From Lentzea guizhouensis (GTDB lineage Bacteria > Actinomycetota > Actinomycetes > Mycobacteriales > Pseudonocardiaceae): a DNA stretch of 64,000 nucleotides. The stretch lies in the NCBI RefSeq assembly GCF_001701025.1, contig NZ_CP016793.1, positions 4,960,001 to 5,024,000 on the forward strand, given 5' to 3'. The notes under the pieces are model-generated. The model was not told the origin of the DNA. It did no database searches and saw nothing but the letters and a program-made list of their open reading frames with translations. Every line of letters starts with the position of its first letter. Position 1 is the first letter of the stretch. This document shows, in pieces, positions 50,058 to 57,139 of the stretch. The translations under genes were made by a program, and so were the position numbers.

Positions 50058-50104
50058 GCGTCTGCAAGTACCACCGACTTGAGGTTGGTGGTACTTGCAG
50101 ACGC
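50058..50104. terminator. bidirectional terminator hairpin
   Basis: GCGTCTGCAAGTACCACC (50058-50075), 11-nt loop, GGTGGTACTTGCAGACGC (50087-50104): a perfect 18-bp stem between two convergent genes, 14-17 bp from each stop. Confidence 0.85.
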
Positions 50105-50120
50105 CGTCAGGACAACGTGG

Positions 50121-50732
50121 TCAGCCGCGCAGCGGGCGGCCTTCCGAGTCCGTGCCGCCGTTGACCAGGATGATGATCCCGTCGACCAGCGCCCAGATCC
50201 CGCACCCGCCGCAGGTCAGCAGCTGCGCGACCGCGATGCCCGTGTCGCCCATGTAGAAGCGGCCCACGCCGAACTGGCCGAGGAACAGCTGCAGCACACC
50301 CGCGGCGATCTTCGACTTGTCCGAGTACGGGACGCCGGTGACCGGGTCGTAGCCGTAGGGGGCACCGGGAACGCCGGTGTAGCCCATGCCGGGAAGCGGC
50401 GGCTGCGCGTACTGCGGCTGCGCGTACTGCTGCGGCTGAGGGCCGGTGTACTGCTGCTGCGGCGGTGCATAGGGCTGCGTCGGCATGGGCGGCGGCACGG
50501 CGGCGAACGGCACCGAAGGCGGCGCGAGGAACGGCGGGTGCGGCTGCGGCAGGTCGCGGAAGAGCTCGGCGAGCTCGCTGTACGACTGGGCGTTCGAGGC
50601 GCGGTTGACCCTGTCCTGGTACTCGGAGATGTCGAGCCGCGCGAGCGCGAAGTGGTCGTTGAGCGCGGTGATCGCCTCTTCGCGCTGCTGGTTGCCGATG
50701 CGCTGTTGCTCTGGCCCGAAAGGTTGTGACAC
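50121..50732 (-). CDS. DUF1707 and TM2 domain membrane protein
   Basis: 203 residues from GTG 50732. The N-terminal DUF1707/SHOCT-like part reads RIGNQQREEAITALNDHFALARLDISEYQDRVNRASNAQSYSELAELFRDLP. A Pro/Gln/Tyr-rich linker (~58-125, with QYAQPQYAQPP and GPQPQQY repeats) follows. The C-terminal TM2 domain (KSKIAAGVLQLFLGQFGVGRFYMGDTGIAVAQLLTCGGCGIWALVDGIIILVNG) has two membrane helices and a short turn. Function unknown; such proteins are frequent in actinobacteria. Divergent from ald. Confidence 0.92.
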   Translation of the reverse strand: MSQPFGPEQQRIGNQQREEAITALNDHFALARLDISEYQDRVNRASNAQSYSELAELFRDLPQPHPPFLAPPSVPFAAVPPPMPTQPYAPPQQQYTGPQPQQYAQPQYAQPPLPGMGYTGVPGAPYGYDPVTGVPYSDKSKIAAGVLQLFLGQFGVGRFYMGDTGIAVAQLLTCGGCGIWALVDGIIILVNGGTDSEGRPLRG

Positions 50733-50785
50733 GGCTGCGCACGTTATCCGATGCAGGAGATCGATTCGCGGAATACGCTGCGACG

Positions 50786-51859
50786 ATGCTGGTCGGTGTC
50801 CCAAAGGAGATCAAGAACCACGAGTACCGGGTGGCCATCACGCCCGCCGGGGTGGTCGAGCTGGTCCGCCGCGGGCACGAGGTCCTCGTCGAGCGCGACG
50901 CGGGTGCCGGGTCGTCGTTCCCCGACCACGAGCTCACGGCGGCCGGCGCGCGGATCGCGGCCACCGCGGACGAGGTGTGGGCCCAGGCCGACCTGGTGCT
51001 GAAGGTCAAGGAACCGGTCGAGCCCGAGTACCACCGGATGCGCCGCGACCAGGTGCTCTTCACCTACCTGCACCTCGCCGCCTCGCCGGCGTGCACCAGG
51101 GCGATCGCCGACGCCGGGATCACCGCCGTCGCCTACGAGACGGTGCAGCTGCCGGACGGGTCGTTGCCGTTGCTGGCGCCGATGAGCGAGATCGCGGGGC
51201 GGATGGCGGCCCAGGTCGGCGCCCACTGCCTGGAACGCGCGCAGGGTGGCCGGGGCGTGCTGCTCGGGGGCGCTCCCGGTGTCGCGGCGGGCAAGGTCGC
51301 GGTGATCGGCGCGGGTGTGGCCGGCATGAACGCGGCGACGATGGCGGTCGGCATGCAGGCCGAGGTCGTGGTGCTGGACAACAACGTCAACCGGTTGCGG
51401 CAGATCGACTTCACCTACCGCGGGCACCTGCAGACGATCGCCTCCAACGCCTACGAGGTCGAGAAGGCCTGCCGCTGGGCCGACCTGGTGATCGGCGCGG
51501 TGCTCGTGCCCGGTGCCCGCGCGCCGAAGCTCGTGAGCAACGAACTGGTGTCCCGGATGCGTTCCGGGAGCGTGCTGGTGGACATCGCGATCGATCAAGG
51601 CGGCTGTTTCGAGGACTCGCGGCCGACGACACACGACGACCCGACCTACCGCGTGCACGACTCCGTGTTCTACTGCGTCGCGAACATGCCGGGTGCTGTG
51701 CCGAACACGTCGACCTACGCGCTGACGAACGTGACACTGCCGTACGTGATCGCGTTGGCGGACAAGGGTTTTGAGCGTGCGGTGGCGGAGGACCCGGCGT
51801 TGGCCAAGGGCGTCAACGCGCGCAGGGGAGAGATCGTGCTGGAAGGACTGGCGTGGTAG
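50786..51859 (+). CDS. ald: alanine dehydrogenase
   Basis: 357 residues from ATG 50786 ([23 protein letters not shown], the exact family start). It interconverts L-alanine and pyruvate plus ammonium with NAD. The substrate-binding Arg and Lys lie in EYRVAITP and [24 protein letters not shown], the NAD-binding [29 protein letters not shown] and [23 protein letters not shown] are all present. xerD starts 7 bp before its end, so the two are cotranscribed. TACGCT at ~50774 may be a -10 box for a nearly leaderless message. Confidence 0.97.
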   Translation: MLVGVPKEIKNHEYRVAITPAGVVELVRRGHEVLVERDAGAGSSFPDHELTAAGARIAATADEVWAQADLVLKVKEPVEPEYHRMRRDQVLFTYLHLAASPACTRAIADAGITAVAYETVQLPDGSLPLLAPMSEIAGRMAAQVGAHCLERAQGGRGVLLGGAPGVAAGKVAVIGAGVAGMNAATMAVGMQAEVVVLDNNVNRLRQIDFTYRGHLQTIASNAYEVEKACRWADLVIGAVLVPGARAPKLVSNELVSRMRSGSVLVDIAIDQGGCFEDSRPTTHDDPTYRVHDSVFYCVANMPGAVPNTSTYALTNVTLPYVIALADKGFERAVAEDPALAKGVNARRGEIVLEGLAW

Positions 51860-52740
51860 CAGAGCTGGTGGCGAGCTATCTCGACCACCTCGCCGTGGAA
51901 CGCGGCACCGCACGCAACACGCTGGACTCCTACACACGCGACCTGCGCCGGTACACCGAGCACCTGGAGTCGCTCGGGATCACGGATCTGGCCGCGGTGA
52001 CCGAGTTGCAGGTCAGCGAGTTCCTGGCGGCGCTGCGCGAGAGCGGTTTGGCCGCTTCGTCCGCGGCGCGCACATTGGTTGCGGTGCGCGGACTTCATCG
52101 ATTCGCACACCGTGAAGGCGTGGTGCCCCATGACGTCGCACGGGCCGTGCACCCGCCACAGCCGCCGAAGAGGCTGCCGAAAGCCTTGCCGGTCAACGAT
52201 GTGCTGATGTTGCTCGACACCGTGGGGAACCTCAGGGACAAGGCGCTGCTGGAACTGCTGTACTCCACGGGAGCGCGAATCTCCGAGGTCGTCGGGCTCG
52301 ACGTGGACGACATCGACGCGGCCGAGCGGACCGTGCTGCTCGACGGCAAGGGCGGCAAGCAGCGGCTGGTTCCGGTGGGGCGTCCGGCGTTGGCGGCGGT
52401 CGACGCGTACCTGGTTCGGGCGCGTCCCGCGTTGGCGGCCAAGGGACGTGGCACGCCCGCGTTGTTCTTGAACGCGCGCGGCGGACGGCTCTCCCGGCAG
52501 AGCGCGTGGACCGTCTTGAAGACCGCCGCGGAGGAGGCCGGCATCACCGCCGCGGTGTCCCCTCACACGTTGCGGCATTCGTTCGCCACCCATCTGCTCG
52601 AAGGGGGTGCTGACGTTCGGGTGGTGCAAGAACTTCTCGGGCACGCATCGGTTACGACCACTCAGGTGTACACACTGGTAACCGTTACGACTTTGAGGGA
52701 GGTCTACGCAACTGCACACCCTCGGGCCACTGGAACATGA
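51853..52740 (+). CDS. xerD: site-specific tyrosine recombinase XerD
   Basis: 295 residues from GTG 51853, overlapping ald. The N-terminal SAM-like DNA-binding domain ([34 protein letters not shown]) precedes the catalytic domain with the residues R ([12 protein letters not shown]), K ([11 protein letters not shown]), HxxR ([31 protein letters not shown]) and Tyr (TTQVYTLVT). It resolves chromosome dimers at dif with XerC. Length and place, upstream of parA-scpAB, match mycobacterial xerD rather than a mobile-element integrase. Confidence 0.95.
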   Translation: MVAELVASYLDHLAVERGTARNTLDSYTRDLRRYTEHLESLGITDLAAVTELQVSEFLAALRESGLAASSAARTLVAVRGLHRFAHREGVVPHDVARAVHPPQPPKRLPKALPVNDVLMLLDTVGNLRDKALLELLYSTGARISEVVGLDVDDIDAAERTVLLDGKGGKQRLVPVGRPALAAVDAYLVRARPALAAKGRGTPALFLNARGGRLSRQSAWTVLKTAAEEAGITAAVSPHTLRHSFATHLLEGGADVRVVQELLGHASVTTTQVYTLVTVTTLREVYATAHPRATGT

Positions 52741-52764
52741 GGCTTCCACGGGTACGGTGGGCAG

Positions 52765-53094
52765 GTGCCGAACTTGGACGAGCCGTCCCCACAGGCCATT
52801 GACCTAGCCGCTGTGCTGCACGCGCTGAGCGACCCGACGAGGCTCGCGGTCGTTCGCCAGATCCAGTCGAGCGGGGAGAGGCTGTGCGGGGCCTTCGAGG
52901 TCGACGTCGCCAAATCGACCCTGTCACAGCACCTGCGCGTGCTGCGGGAAGCGGGCATCACCCGGACCCGCTGCCGCGGCAACCAGCGCTGGGTGTCGCT
53001 GCGCCGCGATGACCTGGACCTTCTCTTCCCGGGTCTGCTCGACGTGGTGCTGACAGCCGCGGACCGCCGCACACGTTCGGATGTTCCGGCCTAA
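52765..53094 (+). CDS. ArsR-type winged-helix transcriptional regulator
   Basis: 109 residues from GTG 52765. Typical core: LAAVLHALSDPTRLAVVRQIQSSGERLCGAFEVDVAKSTLSQHLRVLREAGITRTRCRGNQRWVSLRRDDLDLLFPGLLD. The recognition helix is KSTLSQHLRVLREAG. A single Cys (RLCGAF) is present and the metal-binding CxC box of ArsR/SmtB is absent, so a metal sensor role is unlikely. The target is not visible; it is co-oriented with xerD, 24 bp after it. Confidence 0.92.
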   Translation: MPNLDEPSPQAIDLAAVLHALSDPTRLAVVRQIQSSGERLCGAFEVDVAKSTLSQHLRVLREAGITRTRCRGNQRWVSLRRDDLDLLFPGLLDVVLTAADRRTRSDVPA

Positions 53095-53124
53095 CTGAGT
53101 CTTGACAACACACGGCGAGGCGCG

Positions 53125-53153
53125 TTGCCGCTCGCACGGGTGCGGCCTAGGCT
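53125..53153 (+). promoter_or_regulatory. candidate promoter of the parA-scpAB-rluB unit
   Basis: TTGCCG (53125-53130), 17-bp spacer, TAGGCT (53148-53153), about 40 bp before the parA ATG. A TTGACA (53102-53107) further up has no -10 partner at a suitable distance. Confidence 0.4.
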
Positions 53154-53195
53154 GCGCCCCGAGAGACGACTACGACCAGTGAGGGACCGCCAGCC

Positions 53196-54119
53196 ATGTC
53201 GACACCGGAGCACGCTTTCGCGCCCCGTGCCGATCTGAGCCTGGCTCCGCACGCCGCGCCGGTGGACGACGTCGCCCAGGAACCGGTCGACGGCATCGGC
53301 CCGACCGGTCGCACGCGTCGCCACATCGCCGACCCGCCGCCGCTGCTGCACCACGGCCCGGCGAAGATCCTCGCGGTGTGCAACCAGAAGGGCGGCGTCG
53401 GCAAGACGACGACGACCATCAACCTGGGCGCGGCGCTGGCCGAGTACGGCAGACGGGTGCTGCTCGTCGACTTCGACCCGCAGGGCGCGCTGTCGGTGGG
53501 TCTCGGCGTGCACCCGCACCAGCTGGAAACCACGATCTACAACGTCATCATGGAGAACGACACCGCCGTTCCCGACGTCATCCGCAAGACCATGGTCGAC
53601 GACATGGACCTGCTGCCGAGCAACATCGACCTGTCCGCGGCCGAGATCCAGCTCGTCTCCGAGGTGGGCCGCGAACACACGCTCGTGCGCACGTTACGCC
53701 CCGTCATCGACTACTACGACTACGTGCTGGTCGACTGCCAGCCCTCGCTCGGCCTGCTCACGGTGAACGCCCTCGCGGCCGCGGACGGTGTGCTGATCCC
53801 GCTGGAGTGCGAGTTCTTCTCGCTGCGCGGGGTGGCGCTGCTCATCGACACCATCGAGAAGGTCAAGGAACGGTTGAACCCCAAGCTCACCATCACCGGC
53901 ATCCTCGCCACGATGTACGACCCCCGCACCCTGCACTCGCGCGAGGTCATGGCGCGCGTCGTGGAGGCGTTCGGCGACATCGTGTTCGACTCGGTCATCA
54001 ACCGCACGGTGCGCTTCCCGGAGACCACCGTGGCCGGTGAGCCGATCACCCGGTGGGCCCCGCGTTCCTCCGGTGCCAACGCCTACCGCGCGCTGGCCCG
54101 CGAGGTGATCGCCCGGTGA
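53196..54119 (+). CDS. parA: ParA-family ATPase
   Basis: 307 residues from ATG 53196. A ~55-residue Pro/Ala N-terminal extension precedes the deviant Walker A KGGVGKTTTTINLGAALAEYGRRVLLVDFDPQGALSVGLG. Walker B-like YDYVLVDCQPSLGLLTVNALAAADGVLIPLECEFFSLRGV follows. ParA proteins bind DNA cooperatively with ATP and move chromosomes or complexes. This is the Rv1708-like protein that sits before scpAB, not the origin-proximal ParA of parAB-parS. The next gene overlaps by 4 bp and encodes a possible DNA-binding partner. Confidence 0.94.
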   Translation: MSTPEHAFAPRADLSLAPHAAPVDDVAQEPVDGIGPTGRTRRHIADPPPLLHHGPAKILAVCNQKGGVGKTTTTINLGAALAEYGRRVLLVDFDPQGALSVGLGVHPHQLETTIYNVIMENDTAVPDVIRKTMVDDMDLLPSNIDLSAAEIQLVSEVGREHTLVRTLRPVIDYYDYVLVDCQPSLGLLTVNALAAADGVLIPLECEFFSLRGVALLIDTIEKVKERLNPKLTITGILATMYDPRTLHSREVMARVVEAFGDIVFDSVINRTVRFPETTVAGEPITRWAPRSSGANAYRALAREVIAR

Positions 54120-54463
54120 CCCGTCGCCCCTCCTTGCCGGGCGCGGCCGAGCTGTTCCGGTTGACCGCCGCGCCCGCGTCCGCTCCTGCTCCGGTTCCGG
54201 CTCCGGAAGGGGTGTCGTCCGCCGAGTCCGCACCGCGGCCCCGGCGTGGCACCGGCCGCACCAAGCACACCACGAAGATCACGGTCTACGTGTCCGACGA
54301 GGAGCTGCTCGCCCTGGAACAGGCGCGGCTGTCGTTGCGCGCGTCGCACTCGCTGGCCGTCGACCGCGGCCGGGTGGTGCGCGAGGCGATCGCGATCGTG
54401 CTGGACGACCTGGAGGCGCACGGTGACGCGTCGTTGCTGGTACGCAGGTTGCGCGAGCAGTGA
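54116..54463 (+). CDS. ribbon-helix-helix-like protein, putative ParA partner
   Basis: 115 residues from GTG 54116 (4-bp overlap with parA). Residues 1-48 are Ala/Pro-rich and disordered. From ~49 the protein reads TKHTTKITVYVSDEELLALEQARLSLRASHSL and then DRGRVVREAIAIVLDDLEAHG: a basic stretch, one beta-strand (KITVYV) and two helices, the pattern of ribbon-helix-helix DNA-binding proteins such as CopG or ParG. Its coupling to parA suggests it is the DNA-binding or activating partner; this is inference. scpA overlaps its stop by 4 bp. Confidence 0.8.
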   Translation: MTRRPSLPGAAELFRLTAAPASAPAPVPAPEGVSSAESAPRPRRGTGRTKHTTKITVYVSDEELLALEQARLSLRASHSLAVDRGRVVREAIAIVLDDLEAHGDASLLVRRLREQ

Positions 54464-55287
54464 CCGAGGGAACACCTGTCGCTGAGGTCGTGGACGACGG
54501 CAAGTTCAAGGTCCGCCTGACGAACTTCGAGGGCCCGTTCGACCTCCTGCTCCAACTCATCTCCCAGCACACCCTCGACGTGACCGAGGTGGCGCTGCAC
54601 CAGGTCACCGACGACTTCATCGCGCACATCCGCGCGATGGGCTCGAACTGGGACCTCGACGAGACCACCGAGTTCCTGGTCATCGCCGCGACGCTGCTGG
54701 ACCTGAAGGCGGCACGGCTGCTGCCCTCCGGCGACGTCGAGGACGAGGACGACCTGGCCCTGCTGGAGGCGCGCGACCTGCTGTTCGCGCGACTGCTGCA
54801 GTACCGGGCCTACAAGCAGGTCGCGGCGCTGTTCGCCGAGCTCGAACAGGGCGCCTTCCGCCGCTACCCGCGCTCGGTGTCGCTGGAACCGCGCTTCGAG
54901 GGCCTGCTGCCCGAGGTGATGCTCGGCGTCACCCCCGACAGGTTCGCCCTGATCGCCGCGGCCGCCTTCCGCCCCAAGCCGAAGCGCACCCTGTCGACCG
55001 CGCACGTCCACCAGCACCGCGTCTCGATCCGGGAGACGGCCGACGAGCTGCGGGCGTTGCTGATCGAGCGCGGCACGGCGTCGTTCACGGAGATCGTCGC
55101 CGACTGCACCGAGACGATGCAGGTGGTCGCCCGCTTCCTGGCGCTGCTGGAGCTGTACCGGGAGAAGTCGCTCGCCTTCGAGCAGGAGGACCCGCTCGGA
55201 CCGCTGCAGGTGACGTGGGTGGGCGGCACGTTGGAGGAAGCGCAGGCCGCCGCACCGGCAGGCGACGAGGACGAGGACTACGCATGA
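54460..55287 (+). CDS. scpA: segregation and condensation protein A
   Basis: 275 residues from GTG 54460. The kleisin of the bacterial SMC complex. N-terminal FKVRLTNFEGPFDLLLQLISQHTLDVTEVALHQVTDDFIAHI and FLVIAATLLDLKAARLLP bind the SMC neck; the acidic linker (DVEDEDDLALLE) and the C-terminal winged helix (FTEIVADCTETMQVVARFLALLELYREKSLAFEQEDPLGPLQVTW) bind the SMC head. Overlaps scpB by 4 bp. Confidence 0.97.
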   Translation: MTEGTPVAEVVDDGKFKVRLTNFEGPFDLLLQLISQHTLDVTEVALHQVTDDFIAHIRAMGSNWDLDETTEFLVIAATLLDLKAARLLPSGDVEDEDDLALLEARDLLFARLLQYRAYKQVAALFAELEQGAFRRYPRSVSLEPRFEGLLPEVMLGVTPDRFALIAAAAFRPKPKRTLSTAHVHQHRVSIRETADELRALLIERGTASFTEIVADCTETMQVVARFLALLELYREKSLAFEQEDPLGPLQVTWVGGTLEEAQAAAPAGDEDEDYA

Positions 55288-56348
55288 GCGACCCAGTGGT
55301 CGGACCGGACGCGGCGGAGGTCGAGAGGCCGGGGCCGGCGTTCGACGGAGACGGGGCGGACGAGTCCGTCGAGGGTGGTGGCCAGGCAGCCGCGGACTAC
55401 GACGCGGCGGCTGCGGCACTGGCCGCGAAGTGGGGAGCCGCGCCCGCCAAGGCTGCGTCGGGCGTTGCGCCTGCCGAGCCCGCCGAGTCGACGCCGAGTG
55501 CTGCCGAGCCCGAGGCCGCGGCGGTCCCCCCGGTTTCCAGTCCATCGGCCGGCACCGACGAAAACGGCACGTCAGAGGCCGCCCCTGTGGACGACTCCGC
55601 CGCCGAGCCCGAGCCGGAGCCCGCCGCCGAGCCCGCCGCTGAGCCCGATGTGAAGCCTGAGCCGGACCCCGCCCCCGAGCCGGAGCCCGTCGAACCCGAG
55701 TCGGAGCCCGCAGACCAAGCCGACTCCGCCGACGCCGCCACCCTCGAAGCCCAGCTCCTCTCCGCAGCCCCCGAAGAGCAGATCGAGGACTCCGGCCTCC
55801 CCGACCTCACCGACGACGCCGAGCTCGACGGGGCGCTGGAGTCCGTGCTGCTCGTCGTCGACAGCCCGATCGGCGAGGACCAGCTCAGCAGTGCCCTCGA
55901 GCAGCCGATTAAGCGAATCAAGCAGGCACTCCGTAGACTCTCCACCCGGTACACCGAGTCCGGCAGTGGCATCGACCTGCGCAGGGCGGGGGACGGCTGG
56001 CGGTTCTACACGCGGGACCGGTTCGCCCCGTTCGTGGAGAAGTTGCTGCTCGACGGCCAGCGCGCGAAACTCACCCGCGCGGCCTTGGAGACGCTCGCGG
56101 TGATCGCCTACCGGCAGCCTGTGACGAGGGCGCGGATCGCGGCGGTTCGCGGGGTCAACGTGGACGGGGTGATCCGGACCCTTGTGGCGAGGGGGCTCAT
56201 CGAGGAGACGGGCACCGACAGCGACACGGGTGGGATCTTGTACCGCACTACCGAACTGTTCCTGGAGCGGTTGGGGTTGTCGTCGTTGAACGACCTGCCG
56301 CCAATCGCCCCGCTGCTGCCCGAAGTGGATGCGATCGACGATGTCTGA
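55284..56348 (+). CDS. scpB: segregation and condensation protein B with long acidic N-terminal extension
   Basis: 354 residues from ATG 55284. ScpB dimers bind the ScpA linker in the SMC complex. The conserved two winged-helix domains occupy only ~180-345 (LDGALESVLLVVDSPIGEDQLSSAL; GIDLRRAGDGWRFYTRDRFAPFVEKLL; LTRAALETLAVIAYRQPVTRARIAAVRGVNVDGVIRTLVARGLIEETG). The first ~180 residues are a Pro/Glu/Ala/Asp-rich disordered stretch with EPEPEPAAEPAAEP-type repeats, roughly doubling the usual ScpB length. rluB overlaps the stop as ATGTCTGA. Confidence 0.96.
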   Translation: MSDPVVGPDAAEVERPGPAFDGDGADESVEGGGQAAADYDAAAAALAAKWGAAPAKAASGVAPAEPAESTPSAAEPEAAAVPPVSSPSAGTDENGTSEAAPVDDSAAEPEPEPAAEPAAEPDVKPEPDPAPEPEPVEPESEPADQADSADAATLEAQLLSAAPEEQIEDSGLPDLTDDAELDGALESVLLVVDSPIGEDQLSSALEQPIKRIKQALRRLSTRYTESGSGIDLRRAGDGWRFYTRDRFAPFVEKLLLDGQRAKLTRAALETLAVIAYRQPVTRARIAAVRGVNVDGVIRTLVARGLIEETGTDSDTGGILYRTTELFLERLGLSSLNDLPPIAPLLPEVDAIDDV

Positions 56349-57075
56349 GAACGAGGGCGTGCGCCTGCAGAAGGTGCTCGCGCAGGCGGGGATCGCCTCG
56401 CGCCGTGCTTCGGAGGAGCTGATCGACCAGGGGCGGGTGCAGGTCGACGGCGAGGTGGTGCGCGAGCAGGGGCGGCGGATCGACCCCGAGACCGCTGTCG
56501 TGCACGTCGACGGGGTGCGGGTGCAGATCCGCGAGGACGTCGTCACGATCGCGCTGAACAAGCCGTACGGGATGCTCTCCACGATGGAGGACGACCAGGG
56601 CCGGCCCTGTGTCGGTGACCTGGTGCGCAACCGCAAGGAGCGGTTGTTCCACGTCGGGCGGCTCGACGCGGAGACCGAGGGGTTGCTGCTGCTCACCAAC
56701 GACGGTGAGCTGGCGCACCGGTTGATGCACCCGAGCTACCACGTCAAGAAGACCTACCTGGCCGAGGTGCCGGGGCCGGTCGAGCGGGGGCTCGGCAAGA
56801 AGCTCAAGGCCGGGGTCGAGCTCGACGACGGCCCGGTCAAGGTCGACTCGTTCAAGCTGGTCACGGCGGTGCCGGGCAAGGCGCTGGTCGAGATCGTGGT
56901 GCACGAGGGCCGCAAGCACATCGTCCGCCGCCTGATGGAGCACGTCGGGTACCCGATCGAGTCGCTGGTGCGCACCGCGGTCGGTGACGTGCTGCTCGGC
57001 AACCAGCGGCCCGGTTCCATGCGCGTGCTCAACCGCCAGGAGGTCGGCGGGCTGTACAAGATCGTCGGGCTGTAG
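56341..57075 (+). CDS. rluB: 23S rRNA pseudouridine synthase, RsuA/RluB family
   Basis: 244 residues from ATG 56341; an ATG at 56329 would add four inside scpB. N-terminal S4 domain (VRLQKVLAQAGIASRRASEELIDQGRVQVDGEVV) followed by the pseudouridine synthase core: ALNKPYGMLST, catalytic Asp in FHVGRLDAETEGLLLLTNDGELAHRLMHPSYHVKKTYLAEV, and HEGRKHIVRRLMEHVGYPIESLVRTAVGDV. By family it modifies U2605 of 23S rRNA. Last gene of the parA-scpAB unit. Confidence 0.95.
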   Translation: MSENEGVRLQKVLAQAGIASRRASEELIDQGRVQVDGEVVREQGRRIDPETAVVHVDGVRVQIREDVVTIALNKPYGMLSTMEDDQGRPCVGDLVRNRKERLFHVGRLDAETEGLLLLTNDGELAHRLMHPSYHVKKTYLAEVPGPVERGLGKKLKAGVELDDGPVKVDSFKLVTAVPGKALVEIVVHEGRKHIVRRLMEHVGYPIESLVRTAVGDVLLGNQRPGSMRVLNRQEVGGLYKIVGL

Positions 57076-57085
57076 CGGGCATTTC

Positions 57086-57136
57086 GGTCTCCCCGGCTGG
57101 CCACACGGTGTAGACACGTGGTCACAGGGGGAGACC
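57086..57136 (+). promoter_or_regulatory. inverted repeat that can sequester the ribosome-binding site of the first nSTAND gene
   Basis: GGTCTCCCC (57086-57094) is complementary to GGGGAGACC (57128-57136); the latter contains the GGGGGAG ribosome-binding site of the ATG at 57140. The loop holds GTGTAGACAC, a further small palindrome that could be an operator. Translation control is inferred from the pairing alone. Confidence 0.4.
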
Positions 57137-57139
57137 ACC

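Noticed and set aside
51853..52740. Mobile-element integrase
   Set aside because: The tyrosine recombinase has XerD length and sits in the conserved xerD-parA-scpAB order, without attachment sites or phage genes nearby.
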